A stretch of 39,378 nt of DNA from the IMG/VR virus record IMGVR_UViG_3300031972_002130, positions 1 through 39,378 of that record; one strand, 5' to 3'. The notes beneath the pieces were generated by a model. It was not told the origin of the DNA and ran no database searches. It saw nothing but the letters and a program-made list of their open reading frames with translations. Positions 22,429 through 29,772 of this stretch are shown piece by piece. Every line of letters begins with the position of its first letter. Positions within the stretch are counted from its first letter, which is position 1. Position numbers and translations under genes: made by a program. The DNA is from a virus.

Positions 22429-23796
22429 TTATTTAGACCCTGATAGTTTTGTATTAAAAGTTTTATATTTTTCTTTCATAAATTTGAGCTGATCCTTGGC
22501 GGTCAGTTGCGGTGTGTCTTCTTCACCTCCTCTTCCAGTGATATCTATTGATACAGTTGACCAATCAACTCCTGCACGAAATACCAGTCCATCTGGTCCG
22601 TTTCTGTTTTTAGCAATAAATATCCGCCCCGTATTAGCTTGTTTATCCGACGGAGTTCTCGATAATGAAAAGATAAAGTCAGCAACAAAGCATTTGTTGA
22701 AAGCCTCTGATATAGACTCCATAGTGATGACTTCGGCATTAAGACCTCCACGGTTTGTTTGAGATGCAGTTACAAAGGCACATTGGAATTCAGTAGCCAT
22801 TCCTCTAAGTTCTTCATAAATGCTTTCCAAATCATGTCTTTTCTCTGCTGTCGCAGAAACAGGGCGAAGCAAATCAGCGTAGTCAACAATCACCATATCA
22901 GGTAAAATGCCTTGCTTTTTCAACTTTTCCAAATGGTTCTTAATCGACTTGGTTGAAGCAGACTTGGTCGGATATTCTTTGATAATTAGTTTACCACCAA
23001 TTAGATCGATCTTTTCTTTTACAATTTCTTTAGAAATCATAATATCTTGAAGTGCTACTTTAGACAAGCAGGAATCATAACGAAGACCCACAACAGTGTC
23101 AGCTAGTTCCAATGTGTAGTGAACCACTTTCTTTCCTAGTGTCAATGCTTGGGCTCCAAGGTGCACCAGAACCATGGATTTACCAGCGCCTGTTGGAGCG
23201 ATAACTACAGCAAGTTCCTTTGCTCCCAAGCCACCCTTTGTTATTTCATCCATCCGATTCCAACCAGTTGTGATGGCTTTTCTAGATTGTTTCACATAAC
23301 GTTCATCAATGTCCATGAACCAATCATGACCAAAGTTTTGATCGTTACCTTTTGTCAAAGCTTCATTGATTATCTTTGTAATTGAATCATAATCTCCCTT
23401 CTTTACAAGATTAGCTGATTGAAGTATTGCTTTCTTTAAACATTGTTTTTTGCAAAAATCAATCGCTTGATCTTTTACATAGTCCTTATCATTTACATCA
23501 CTTGATTGTATTCTTACGACAAAATCCCTCAATTGTTTACTTACAGCTCCATCATATTTATTGCTACCCTTTTTTATCTCTGTATGTAGGGTGACAAAAT
23601 GTGGGTGTTGTTCGTATTTCTCTCTATAGTCCAAAATGATCTCAACAAAAGCTCTTAGATATGAAGAATCAAAAAACTCTAATTCTAAAACCTCTTCTAT
23701 TTGATCACAAAATGGTCTATCCTCCATCATCAACCGAGCAACGCTCTCTTGAAAACTCTTGCCGTAACCGACAAACGTATCCTTATCCTTATGCAT
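22429..23796 (-). CDS. DnaB-type replicative helicase
   Basis: Hexameric 5'-3' helicase of the DnaB/T4 gp41 class, 455 residues. The first 150 residues are helical, as in DnaB N-terminal domains. The RecA-like ATPase core has Walker A APTGAGKS (200-207), Walker B-like MVIVDYADLL near 300, then FVTASQTNRGG and FIAKNRNGPDG matching motifs H3 and H4. GGAGGATAAT precedes the ATG. It is transcribed from its own promoter and is followed by the ribonucleotide reductase. With the DnaE-type polymerase, SSB and RecA it forms the replication machinery. No primase gene is visible in this window. Confidence 0.9.
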   Translation of the reverse strand: MHKDKDTFVGYGKSFQESVARLMMEDRPFCDQIEEVLELEFFDSSYLRAFVEIILDYREKYEQHPHFVTLHTEIKKGSNKYDGAVSKQLRDFVVRIQSSDVNDKDYVKDQAIDFCKKQCLKKAILQSANLVKKGDYDSITKIINEALTKGNDQNFGHDWFMDIDERYVKQSRKAITTGWNRMDEITKGGLGAKELAVVIAPTGAGKSMVLVHLGAQALTLGKKVVHYTLELADTVVGLRYDSCLSKVALQDIMISKEIVKEKIDLIGGKLIIKEYPTKSASTKSIKNHLEKLKKQGILPDMVIVDYADLLRPVSATAEKRHDLESIYEELRGMATEFQCAFVTASQTNRGGLNAEVITMESISEAFNKCFVADFIFSLSRTPSDKQANTGRIFIAKNRNGPDGLVFRAGVDWSTVSIDITGRGGEEDTPQLTAKDQLKFMKEKYKTFNTKLSGSK

Positions 23797-23818
23797 ATTA
23801 TCCTCCGAATGTTTTATA

Positions 23819-23847
23819 AGTATAACCTATTATTGTTTATTTGTCAA
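23819..23847 (-). promoter_or_regulatory. Sigma70-type promoter for the helicase
   Basis: TTGACA, 17 base spacer, TATACT. The -35 overlaps the last codons of the exonuclease gene. Confidence 0.75.
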
Positions 23848-24799
23848 GTATTATTTTATTGTAACTTGCATACAAAGTGTCTAATTTTAGTGTAATTTGC
23901 CCGTCTCGCATCAGATACTTTTGGAATTCTATTTTTTTCCATTCTGGTTCGAACTCTCTTATTGAGAAATCCACAGTTCTCTTGGACGTGCTTCCTATTA
24001 CTGGTTTGTATAATTGCATGACATCGTAGTTGTTTTCTATTCTATCCAAACCAGCAAGTATGTTTTGATGAATTTTAAGTGGCTTGTCCACTTTTCTGCA
24101 ATGTTCTGCAATCGTTTCAGTAGTTTGAATCTCTGAACCAGATACAAAAGGAAAATACTTTTTAATTGTTTTAAGCCCAGCACGAGGTATCCCTGGCAAG
24201 TTATCTGATTTATCTCCAGCAATGGCACGAGCAAGGGCAAAATTATTGGGATGAATACCGTGTTCATCCATGAGATTTTCAAAGTTAACCAACTTTTTTT
24301 GGATTGGTCGATAGAGTGAGACATCTGATCCGACGAGTTGGAAAAAGTCTCTATCGCTTGAGATAATGTATTTATGATAATCTCTATATTTATCGTGTTG
24401 GCAAGCAAAAGCGATAATATCATCGGCTTCCACATAGTCAACAACGATTTGAATAATTGGTGATTCATTTAAGTACTCCACGAGTTTAATATATTGTTCT
24501 GCTTTGTTAATCTTTTCGTCTTCCGGGTTCAACTCTATCATTCTTCTATTAAAGCGGACAGGCTTTCGACCATCCTTGTATCCTTTGTTCATTTCTTTTC
24601 GTTTAGCGGAGCCAGAATGACCGTCCCACGCTACGATTATCTCATCAGGGCTAAACATACCACAGACCTTTTGCAAGCTCTTTATGAAGCCAATACAGCC
24701 GCCTATTGGGTGTCCCTTTGGTGTCATTGTTGGATTGACAACATAACTCCTTAGAAACATGTTTAGCCCATCTATTATTAGTAAATTTTTATCTTTCAT
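23837..24799 (-). CDS. 5'-3' exonuclease / flap endonuclease
   Basis: A 320-residue structure-specific nuclease of the T5 exonuclease/Pol I 5'-nuclease family, which removes RNA primers and flaps. Acidic metal ligands appear in order: LIIDGLNMF (Asp10), VAWDGHSG (Asp59), VEADDIIAF (Glu124, Asp126, Asp127), SSDRDFFQL (Asp149, Asp151) and GDKSDNLPGIPRAGLKTI (Asp196, Asp199, with the helix-hairpin-helix-like loop). ATG 24799 is chosen because TGGAGGCCAA lies just upstream; a longer frame would begin inside the small membrane peptide. It is needed because the phage PolA carries no 5' nuclease. Confidence 0.93.
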   Translation of the reverse strand: MKDKNLLIIDGLNMFLRSYVVNPTMTPKGHPIGGCIGFIKSLQKVCGMFSPDEIIVAWDGHSGSAKRKEMNKGYKDGRKPVRFNRRMIELNPEDEKINKAEQYIKLVEYLNESPIIQIVVDYVEADDIIAFACQHDKYRDYHKYIISSDRDFFQLVGSDVSLYRPIQKKLVNFENLMDEHGIHPNNFALARAIAGDKSDNLPGIPRAGLKTIKKYFPFVSGSEIQTTETIAEHCRKVDKPLKIHQNILAGLDRIENNYDVMQLYKPVIGSTSKRTVDFSIREFEPEWKKIEFQKYLMRDGQITLKLDTLYASYNKIILDK

Positions 24800-24887
24800 T
24801 TGGCCTCCAATGTAATGCCAACGCCCCAATCGTTGGTAGTCCAATAAAGACAACTGCGAAAGCTATCCATAAGTTTGTAAAATCCAT
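24789..24887 (-). CDS. 32-residue single-span membrane peptide
   Basis: A short gene with an excellent ribosome site (AAGGAGGATAATATG). The protein opens MDFTNLWIAFAVVFIGLPTI, continues GALALHW and ends RPNER: one membrane helix and a basic tail. It overlaps the exonuclease start by 11 bases, so the two are translationally coupled. Function unknown; small phage membrane peptides include holins and regulators of host proteins, but nothing here decides. Confidence 0.6.
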   Translation of the reverse strand: MDFTNLWIAFAVVFIGLPTIGALALHWRPNER

Positions 24888-24897
24888 ATTATCCTCC

Positions 24898-25236
24898 TTA
24901 TTTGATAATGAATTGTAGTGATATTAGAAGAACACATAAGCAAAATGATATAATGTTCTTAAATGTTAAGATCTCTTCTCCCAAGAAATACCAAGTTAAT
25001 GGTATGAATATTAGATATCCTATTCCAAAGGTAAGAAACCTTATTGACCATAATTCCATATGTTCATACAACATTATTGTTGCGTGTGCAAACAATAGCG
25101 ACACTATAGGCCCAAGCAGTATCGCTATGTAAACGTAATTTGATTTGAATGGTTCTCCAAGTATTCCAGAGTTTGACTGAAACCATGCGAGAACCTGTGC
25201 AATCATAAAAATGAATGCTCCATAAATAATCTTCAT
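24898..25236 (-). CDS. Small multi-span membrane protein (half-EamA / SMR-like)
   Basis: A 112-residue hydrophobic protein with four likely membrane helices (about residues 3-20, 33-52, 62-82, 91-111). The last two (FLTFGIGYLIFIPLTWYFLG, then IISFCLCVLLISLQFI) resemble half-size drug/metabolite transporter proteins seen in other phages. A dimer could form a transporter. It sits ten bases upstream of the 32-residue membrane peptide. Substrate unknown. Confidence 0.65.
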   Translation of the reverse strand: MKIIYGAFIFMIAQVLAWFQSNSGILGEPFKSNYVYIAILLGPIVSLLFAHATIMLYEHMELWSIRFLTFGIGYLIFIPLTWYFLGEEILTFKNIISFCLCVLLISLQFIIK

Positions 25237-25256
25237 CTATTCCTCCGATGTTTATA

Positions 25257-25568
25257 TTATAACCTGTCTCTCTTTCGTGAGGAAGTCAAAAAATACCCTG
25301 ATACAGAAATGTTCTTTAGTTTACCATTTTTGTTCGTATATCTAACCTGTATAATACTAGGATATAAATAAAGGTCTTTACCATGTTGAAGACAAAGATT
25401 GTTTCTTGCCTCTATAGCTTTTTCTATAAGTGGATAAAACTTTTTCTCGCTATTGCTTATTTTTTTACTTTTATGACCATGACCTCTACCACATTTGGAT
25501 ATTTTTCTAATCTTCCATTCCGCTTGACGTTGAGATTTGTAAAGCTTTTTTATTACGACTTTCATCAT
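25257..25568 (-). CDS. Hypothetical basic protein
   Basis: A very basic 103-residue protein, with a Lys/Arg/His-rich stretch (KISKCGRGHGHKSKKISNSE), a helix (YPLIEKAIEARNNLCLQ) and C-terminal strands (IIQVRYTNKNGKLKNISVSG). Unknown function; charge suggests nucleic acid binding. GGAGGAACA precedes the first of two adjacent ATGs, which overlaps the UvdE stop. It ends at a TATAAT-like sequence that precedes the transporter-like gene. Confidence 0.6.
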   Translation of the reverse strand: MMKVVIKKLYKSQRQAEWKIRKISKCGRGHGHKSKKISNSEKKFYPLIEKAIEARNNLCLQHGKDLYLYPSIIQVRYTNKNGKLKNISVSGYFLTSSRKRDRL

Positions 25569-26497
25569 TGTTCCTCCATCAATTGTCGCATTTTGAACAA
25601 TGCTTGTTCTTTATGTTTTGCCTCAAGCATAATGTCCATCTCCAAGCCATAGGTGTTTACGGGCCGAACATAAGAATCAGAATGAGCTTGCGGCTTGATT
25701 TTAGGATCCCCATATTCATCAGATCGGGATTCAGAGTAATGCACCACAGGGCGAATACCCACAGGCCAAGTAGACAAAGCCATATCCAAGGCTTCACGTT
25801 CTGACTGCTCTCCAGGGTGAAGATCGTGATGATGGTAGTCAAACACCACAGGAATATTAATCCGTTTATGGATATCATTGTACAGTTCCTCCGTAGTATA
25901 TAGTGAGGGCTTGTCGTCATTCTCCACTGTAAGTCTAGTTTTTACTGCTTCGGATAATCTTTGAAAATTCTTGCAAAAGTTATCAAGGGCCATAGGTTTG
26001 TCATCATAAGCTGCTCCTACATGTATGTTGATTTTAGCGAAAGGTGATCTTGGAAGACACAGAAGGTCAAACATACGACCGTGTAATTCCAAGTCTTTAA
26101 TTGTATTTAGTATCACAGACTCTTTTGGAGACGTGAGTTTGTTGAAGTGATCAGGATGAGTTGTGATACGAATATCATTCTCCTCTGCAAATAGACCACA
26201 TTCGAATAGGATTTCAGCAATTGCTTCGTAGTCTGGTAGATCTTCGAATGCATACTCCGAACCCCATGGAAACAAACCAGATGACATACGAAAGAAGTGT
26301 ATGTCCTGTTGTGCATTCCATTCTAATATTTTCTTTAGGTCTTGGCAATTAGCCAAAGCCAGTTCTGATACATAAGGTAAACCTTTCTCAAGAAAAGTAC
26401 GTCTTATCATACCACGATTTGTTGTTATGCGTTGTTTCTTAGAACGTTCTGAGAAGTTCTTGTTGATACAAGCGTAACCTAAGTTATAGTTGTTCAT
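25565..26497 (-). CDS. uvsE: UV damage endonuclease UvdE/UvsE
   Basis: TIM-barrel endonuclease that nicks 5' to UV photoproducts. The 310-residue protein opens NNYNLGYACINKNFS, typical of the family (GYACIN), and shows FFRMSSGLFPWGSEY, IRITTHPDHFN, INIHVGAAYDDK, LTVENDDK, VFDYHHHDLHPGE and RPVVHYSESR, whose His, Glu and Asp residues build the three-metal site. ATG 26497 is chosen because GGAGGATATT precedes it. It offers light-independent repair, which suits a phage in sunlit water (inference). The promoter at 26521-26548 serves it. Confidence 0.93.
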   Translation of the reverse strand: MNNYNLGYACINKNFSERSKKQRITTNRGMIRRTFLEKGLPYVSELALANCQDLKKILEWNAQQDIHFFRMSSGLFPWGSEYAFEDLPDYEAIAEILFECGLFAEENDIRITTHPDHFNKLTSPKESVILNTIKDLELHGRMFDLLCLPRSPFAKINIHVGAAYDDKPMALDNFCKNFQRLSEAVKTRLTVENDDKPSLYTTEELYNDIHKRINIPVVFDYHHHDLHPGEQSEREALDMALSTWPVGIRPVVHYSESRSDEYGDPKIKPQAHSDSYVRPVNTYGLEMDIMLEAKHKEQALFKMRQLMEEQ

Positions 26498-26520
26498 AAT
26501 ATCCTCCGAGATATAAATAT

Positions 26521-26548
26521 AACATAACACGTTTAGAAAGTTTGTCAA
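26521..26548 (-). promoter_or_regulatory. Sigma70-type promoter for uvsE
   Basis: TTGACA, 16 base spacer ending in ACGTGT, TATGTT, a weaker -10. Confidence 0.65.
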
Positions 26549-26558
26549 GTAAAAAGAT

Positions 26559-26586
26559 AAAAAAACCCCTAACGTATGCTAGGGGT
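26559..26586 (-). terminator. Intrinsic terminator after recA
   Basis: ACCCCTA-GCATACGT-TAGGGGT (7 bp stem, 8 base loop) is followed by seven T residues on the minus strand, 24 bases after the recA-like stop codon. Confidence 0.85.
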
Positions 26587-26609
26587 CAACAACAGGAGCT
26601 TGTTATGAT

Positions 26610-27731
26610 CTAATCTTCTATTCCTTCTGGTACTATGTTTGAGCCAGAAGATTCAAATTTCTTTATTAGTTCTTCATCCATGATATCAATTATCATCTTT
26701 TTGAACTTCTTATCTTTTAGTTTTTCCATCCATTCTTTTGAGCGAAACTTATGTTCTTTACCATCTTGGGTCTTGATGTAACACCATCCGCCACCTACAC
26801 GATAAGCTGATGATTGCTTGATAACTTCAAACCAAGACTCTTCGTCCATAATTCCAACATTATCACCCCAACGGATCTGAAATACTGCCATTCTGTCTTG
26901 TGTTCCAAAGCGAGACTTCTTGAGCTTTGCTTTGACTTCCGAACCAACTCTTCTACCTGATTCGTCAAAGACAAATGATTGCTTTGATTTACGACCTGTG
27001 AGCCAGATGCGAAGAGAACTGAAGTATTCTAATGCTAAACCACCGGGAGCCTTGAAAGGTGTTGTCAATTTCTCTGCTATATTACTTGTTATGTTTGTTT
27101 TCAATTGGTTTATTAGAAGCAAGGTATGTTGTCCATTAGCCAAAGGAACTGTTAGTTTAGGAAAAGCCTTAGAAAAGATTCTTGGTTTTACAGCCATACT
27201 AGATTGAGGATCAAAGTCACCTTCTAAGTCTTTCTCGGCAGATGTTGCCGCTATTGAATCCCAGATAAATACGAATTGCATTCCTGGATAGTCATTCATA
27301 GTATCCTCAATTCCTTTGAGAACTTTCTCTACTGAGACAGCTTGGACATAAAGAAAATTGTTATCCATATCAATTCCAGCATCCATCAAGAATACAGGGT
27401 CGATTGCTGATTCTGCATCATAATAAACAACAAACTTTCCTTGCTTCTGTGCTTGTGCCGCTATCTGAACTGCTAGGTAGGACTTACCTACGGATGAGAG
27501 ACCAGCGATTTCTGTTATTTTACCAACAGGAATTCCTCCCATCTTACCTTTTGCAATAATTGCATCAAGCCATCGAGACCCTGTTGGTATCCACTCTTTT
27601 ACTTCGGTTGGACTCTCTTCTGTGAGATCATACGCTGCTTCGATGCCCATTGCCTTGTTCATTGATTTTTTGAGATCTTTGATTGAGATCTTGCCCGGTT
27701 TTACTTGAGCCATGTGTATTACTTTTGCCAT
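26610..27731 (-). CDS. RecA/UvsX recombinase
   Basis: ATP-dependent strand-exchange protein, 373 residues. Walker A is GLSSVGKS (77-84), a variant of GPESSGKT. YYDAESAID carries the conserved Glu after strand 2. Walker B lies in FVFIWDSIAAT, and TLLLINQLKTNI matches the region just before DNA-binding loop L2, followed by KAPGGLALEYFSSLRIWLTG. The C-terminus is Lys/Asp-rich, as in RecA. AAGGATAACT precedes the ATG. It follows a small lipoprotein gene and ends with a strong terminator. It should support recombination-dependent replication with SSB and helicase. Confidence 0.93.
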   Translation of the reverse strand: MAKVIHMAQVKPGKISIKDLKKSMNKAMGIEAAYDLTEESPTEVKEWIPTGSRWLDAIIAKGKMGGIPVGKITEIAGLSSVGKSYLAVQIAAQAQKQGKFVVYYDAESAIDPVFLMDAGIDMDNNFLYVQAVSVEKVLKGIEDTMNDYPGMQFVFIWDSIAATSAEKDLEGDFDPQSSMAVKPRIFSKAFPKLTVPLANGQHTLLLINQLKTNITSNIAEKLTTPFKAPGGLALEYFSSLRIWLTGRKSKQSFVFDESGRRVGSEVKAKLKKSRFGTQDRMAVFQIRWGDNVGIMDEESWFEVIKQSSAYRVGGGWCYIKTQDGKEHKFRSKEWMEKLKDKKFKKMIIDIMDEELIKKFESSGSNIVPEGIED

Positions 27732-27800
27732 AGTTATCCTTGTTGTTAGAGTGGGAAGCTTTTTATTGTAGGCCAGCTCCCCAAAACCTTGGTAGATCTA

Positions 27801-27935
27801 TTACTCTTCGCCTTCCACTTCTTCTGTGGATTCTTCTACAACCTCTTCTTGAGGGTTCTCGACTTCTAATTTTGAAGTATCTGTTTCTTCATCGTCGCCA
27901 CATGCGAGAAAAGTTATTAAAAATAAATTAATCAT
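27801..27935 (-). CDS. Small acidic lipoprotein, 44 residues
   Basis: A short gene with AAAGGAGACAAA before the ATG. The protein opens MINLFLITFLACGDDEE: a hydrophobic signal with a lipobox (FLAC, Cys12) followed by an almost wholly acidic mature part (SKLEVENPQEEVVEESTEEV). The predicted lipoprotein is about 33 residues. It lies between SSB and RecA, an odd place for an envelope protein. It may be an exclusion or inhibitor protein (inference). The 69 bases to recA hold an imperfect hairpin and no further gene. Confidence 0.6.
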   Translation of the reverse strand: MINLFLITFLACGDDEETDTSKLEVENPQEEVVEESTEEVEGEE

Positions 27936-27955
27936 TTTGTCTCCTTTATTTGATT

Positions 27956-27985
27956 AAAAAAAATGCCCTCATAACGGAGAGGGCA
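27956..27985 (-). terminator. Intrinsic terminator after ssb
   Basis: TGCCCTC-TCCGTTAT-GAGGGCA (7 bp stem) is followed by eight T residues on the minus strand, just after the SSB stop codon. Confidence 0.85.
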
Positions 27986-27995
27986 ACCGACTCTC

Positions 27996-28748
27996 TTAGC
28001 CTACGAGTTTATCGAAGGCAGCATCAACAGCATCTTTCTCACCACCGTACTTATGTGTTTCGGAGGAACCACCACCAGTGTCAGAGGCAAGGGCTTCGTT
28101 CAATAAAGCTTGAACATCTGCTGTTGTTTTGCGGTCAAACTGTGCGCCGATATCAGGTATCGATTCTAGCAGGGCTTCACAGTCCGCAACATCATCATCG
28201 CAGAGAACAGACGGACGACGACGTGGCTTAAGAATGGTCTTAGGGAATGATCCGGGAGTTCCGGGGATATTGTAATTTAATACCATATCAGTTCCAGACT
28301 CAACATCGGTTATGTCTCCATAATCGGGATCACAAACGTAGCCTAATATTGTTTCATAAGCTTGTTTTCCATAAGCCCAAATCTTAACGCCTTCAGATTC
28401 TCTTCCACGAACCAAGATCGGTGAATAATAACGCTTGCGAACAAATAGCTTCTTTGCTTCACGTTTAGCGGTATCGTCGTTATTCTGAACACCTTCTTTC
28501 CAGAGCGAAGAGGCAAAGTCACAAATAGGACACTCCTCATTAAAGTTACGCTTTGGACACATAATGCCAGGATTTTTCCCAACATTATAATGAAAGTGAT
28601 ATTCCTTAAACGGATCACCATCCTTGGTAGGAAGGATTCTGATTGTTTGGTCACCTTGTTCAGGTTTCCATTTGGTATCATTTGATTTTTTGTTACCGTT
28701 CTTTGATGCATTTAATTTCTCTCGCATCGCTTCTAGATTTAGTGCCAT
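27996..28748 (-). CDS. Single-stranded DNA-binding protein, T4 gp32-like
   Basis: A 250-residue gp32-type SSB. The N-terminus (MALNLEAMREKLNASKNG) is the usual basic cooperativity segment. The core shows QTIRILPTKDGDPFKEYHFH and a zinc site GIMCPKRNFNEECPICDF (Cys64, Cys73, Cys76, plus His51 or His53), close in pattern to the T4 H-C-C-C ligands. The end is Gly/Ser-rich, then DAVDAAFDKLVG, matching the acidic tail that recruits partners. AAAGGAGTAAAATT precedes the ATG. A structured 200 base leader lies upstream, and a strong terminator follows. Confidence 0.92.
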   Translation of the reverse strand: MALNLEAMREKLNASKNGNKKSNDTKWKPEQGDQTIRILPTKDGDPFKEYHFHYNVGKNPGIMCPKRNFNEECPICDFASSLWKEGVQNNDDTAKREAKKLFVRKRYYSPILVRGRESEGVKIWAYGKQAYETILGYVCDPDYGDITDVESGTDMVLNYNIPGTPGSFPKTILKPRRRPSVLCDDDVADCEALLESIPDIGAQFDRKTTADVQALLNEALASDTGGGSSETHKYGGEKDAVDAAFDKLVG

Positions 28749-28777
28749 AATTTTACTCCTTTATTGTTATTATTGAC

Positions 28778-28828
28778 TTAACTGTCTAAGGCAAAGATAC
28801 TTTGTATCTCAACCGAAATCGCTTCCAT
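28778..28828 (-). CDS. Possible 16-residue leader peptide upstream of ssb
   Basis: An open frame (MEAISVEIQSIFALDS) with AAGGA seven bases upstream lies 30 bases before the ssb start. Six-base hairpin arms (AGATAC/GTATCT) fall inside it. It could couple or control ssb translation. Too short to be certain; listed as a candidate. Confidence 0.25.
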   Translation of the reverse strand: MEAISVEIQSIFALDS

Positions 28829-28859
28829 TTACAGTCCTTGTAATAGGAAGATAAAGAGG

Positions 28860-28891
28860 GCCAAGTTTTTTTTCAGGTTGGTGATCTTGGC
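28860..28891 (-). promoter_or_regulatory. Hairpin in the long leader upstream of ssb
   Basis: GCCAAG and CTTGGC pair across a 20 base, A-rich loop. With the AGATAC/GTATCT hairpin at 28795-28809 it gives the 28749-28960 region several stems. No sigma70 promoter was found in this region, so ssb may be read from the promoters at 29310 and 29443. T4 gp32 controls its own translation from such a leader; that is inference here. Confidence 0.4.
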
Positions 28892-28960
28892 AAACAACAC
28901 GGAGGAAGTTATTAAAACTTACGTATATTTTTTTTATTTAAAATTAGTGCTTAAGAGAGA

Positions 28961-29224
28961 CTATCCGTTGATAGTTACTTCTTGTCTTGAAAATGAAGGC
29001 TTTTCAATTACAGTATTGTGATTAAAAACTCTCCAACCATTTTGGTCAAGATCAAACACTACTTCATGCTTAGAGTCAAGATAACGTGGTTTCACTCCAG
29101 ATCCTCGAAGAGAGTTAGGAACAGCATTTTCTTTCAAGAAACGCATTGTTCTTGTAGTTCCATCTTTCTTTGTGAAGCTTCCGGTGTAAACGTTAGCATT
29201 GAGTGTGAATTTATTTGTAGACAT
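28961..29224 (-). CDS. Hypothetical phage-type small protein
   Basis: An 87-residue protein. The pattern TKKDGTTRTMRFLKENAVPN then EVVFDLDQNGWRVFNHNTVI resembles small beta-rich proteins common in phages and of unknown role. ATG 29224 is chosen because GGAGGATAT lies just upstream; a TTG-type start at 29251 would add nine residues. It is the first gene after promoters at 29310 and 29443 and precedes ssb, with which it probably shares a transcript. Confidence 0.65.
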   Translation of the reverse strand: MSTNKFTLNANVYTGSFTKKDGTTRTMRFLKENAVPNSLRGSGVKPRYLDSKHEVVFDLDQNGWRVFNHNTVIEKPSFSRQEVTING

Positions 29225-29309
29225 ATATCCTCCATAGATTTTGATTGTCATTAGTTAAATTTTTGAGATTTGAATTTCGGTTGAATCTCGAAACAACCAT
29301 CGTGTTATT

Positions 29310-29338
29310 AGTATAACATGTTCTCAACATTTTGTCAA
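29310..29338 (-). promoter_or_regulatory. Sigma70-type promoter with palindromic spacer
   Basis: TTGACA, 17 base spacer containing ATGTT-GAG-AACAT (29318-29330), TATACT with extended TG. Reads toward the 28961-29224 gene and ssb. Confidence 0.8.
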
Positions 29339-29376
29339 GTATTTTTTTTATTTTTTTTCTTCCGGCGATGTAAGGG

Positions 29377-29398
29377 TCCTCTCACAAAAATGAGAGGA
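29377..29398 (-). ncRNA. Candidate small RNA or leader hairpin between two promoters
   Basis: TCCTCTCA-TTTTTG-TGAGAGGA is an 8 bp perfect stem about 40 bases downstream of the 29443-29471 promoter. No U-tract follows and no open frame with a ribosome site lies between that promoter and the next, so the promoter may make a small RNA or a long leader. This covers the main content of the 29225-29472 gap. Confidence 0.35.
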
Positions 29399-29442
29399 TA
29401 AGAGCTACCTTAATAAAGGTTTGTTTGTTTTATTGTATTTAT

Positions 29443-29471
29443 ATTATAACATACTTTGATAAGTTTGTCAA
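29443..29471 (-). promoter_or_regulatory. Sigma70-type promoter without an immediate gene
   Basis: TTGACA, 17 base spacer, TATAAT with extended TG. The next start codon is over 200 bases away; a hairpin and a second promoter lie between. Confidence 0.8.
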
Positions 29472-29472
29472 G

Positions 29473-29658
29473 TTATTTTTTTAAAAAAGTTAAAATCTTT
29501 TCTGCTTCGCTTTGAATCTGCTCTGTAGTTGGAGCTGTTGTTTTAACTCCTGTTTGAATTAACATGTGAGTTTGTTCTGTTAAGATTTCTCTTGCCATAT
29601 GAAAAGCAGTTAAACGAAGATCTCGTTCATTTTTTCTTAATTGTTCTTTTTCACTCAT
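29473..29658 (-). CDS. Hypothetical small helical protein
   Basis: A 61-residue protein, mostly helical (KEQLRKNERDLRLTAFHMAR, then EQIQSEAEKILTFLKK). ATG 29658 is chosen because AGGAGGTAAAC lies upstream; an ATG at 29697 sits inside the promoter and is excluded. Its last codons form the A/T tract just ahead of the next promoter. Function unknown. Confidence 0.65.
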   Translation of the reverse strand: MSEKEQLRKNERDLRLTAFHMAREILTEQTHMLIQTGVKTTAPTTEQIQSEAEKILTFLKK

Positions 29659-29687
29659 GTTTACCTCCTTGGTTTGAATGTATTTGT

Positions 29688-29715
29688 AATATAACACGTT
29701 TTAAAAGTTTGTCAA
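29688..29715 (-). promoter_or_regulatory. Sigma70-type promoter
   Basis: TTGACA, 16 base spacer ending in ACGTGT, TATATT. Reads toward the 61-residue protein gene. Confidence 0.8.
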
Positions 29716-29726
29716 GTATTTTTTTT

Positions 29727-29757
29727 AAAAATTTGAGGCATCTAAAACCCATGCCTC
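29727..29757 (-). terminator. Intrinsic terminator after the GHKL ATPase gene
   Basis: GAGGCAT-GGGTTTTAG-ATGCCTC (7 bp stem) is followed by AAATTTTT on the minus strand, 16 bases after the ATPase stop codon. Confidence 0.8.
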
Positions 29758-29772
29758 CCTGTGGTGTTTTTT

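Noticed and set aside
25256-25289. TATAAT-like sequence upstream of the small transporter gene
   Set aside because: The nearest -35-like TTGACT is 22 bases away, too far for a standard promoter; not listed as a feature.
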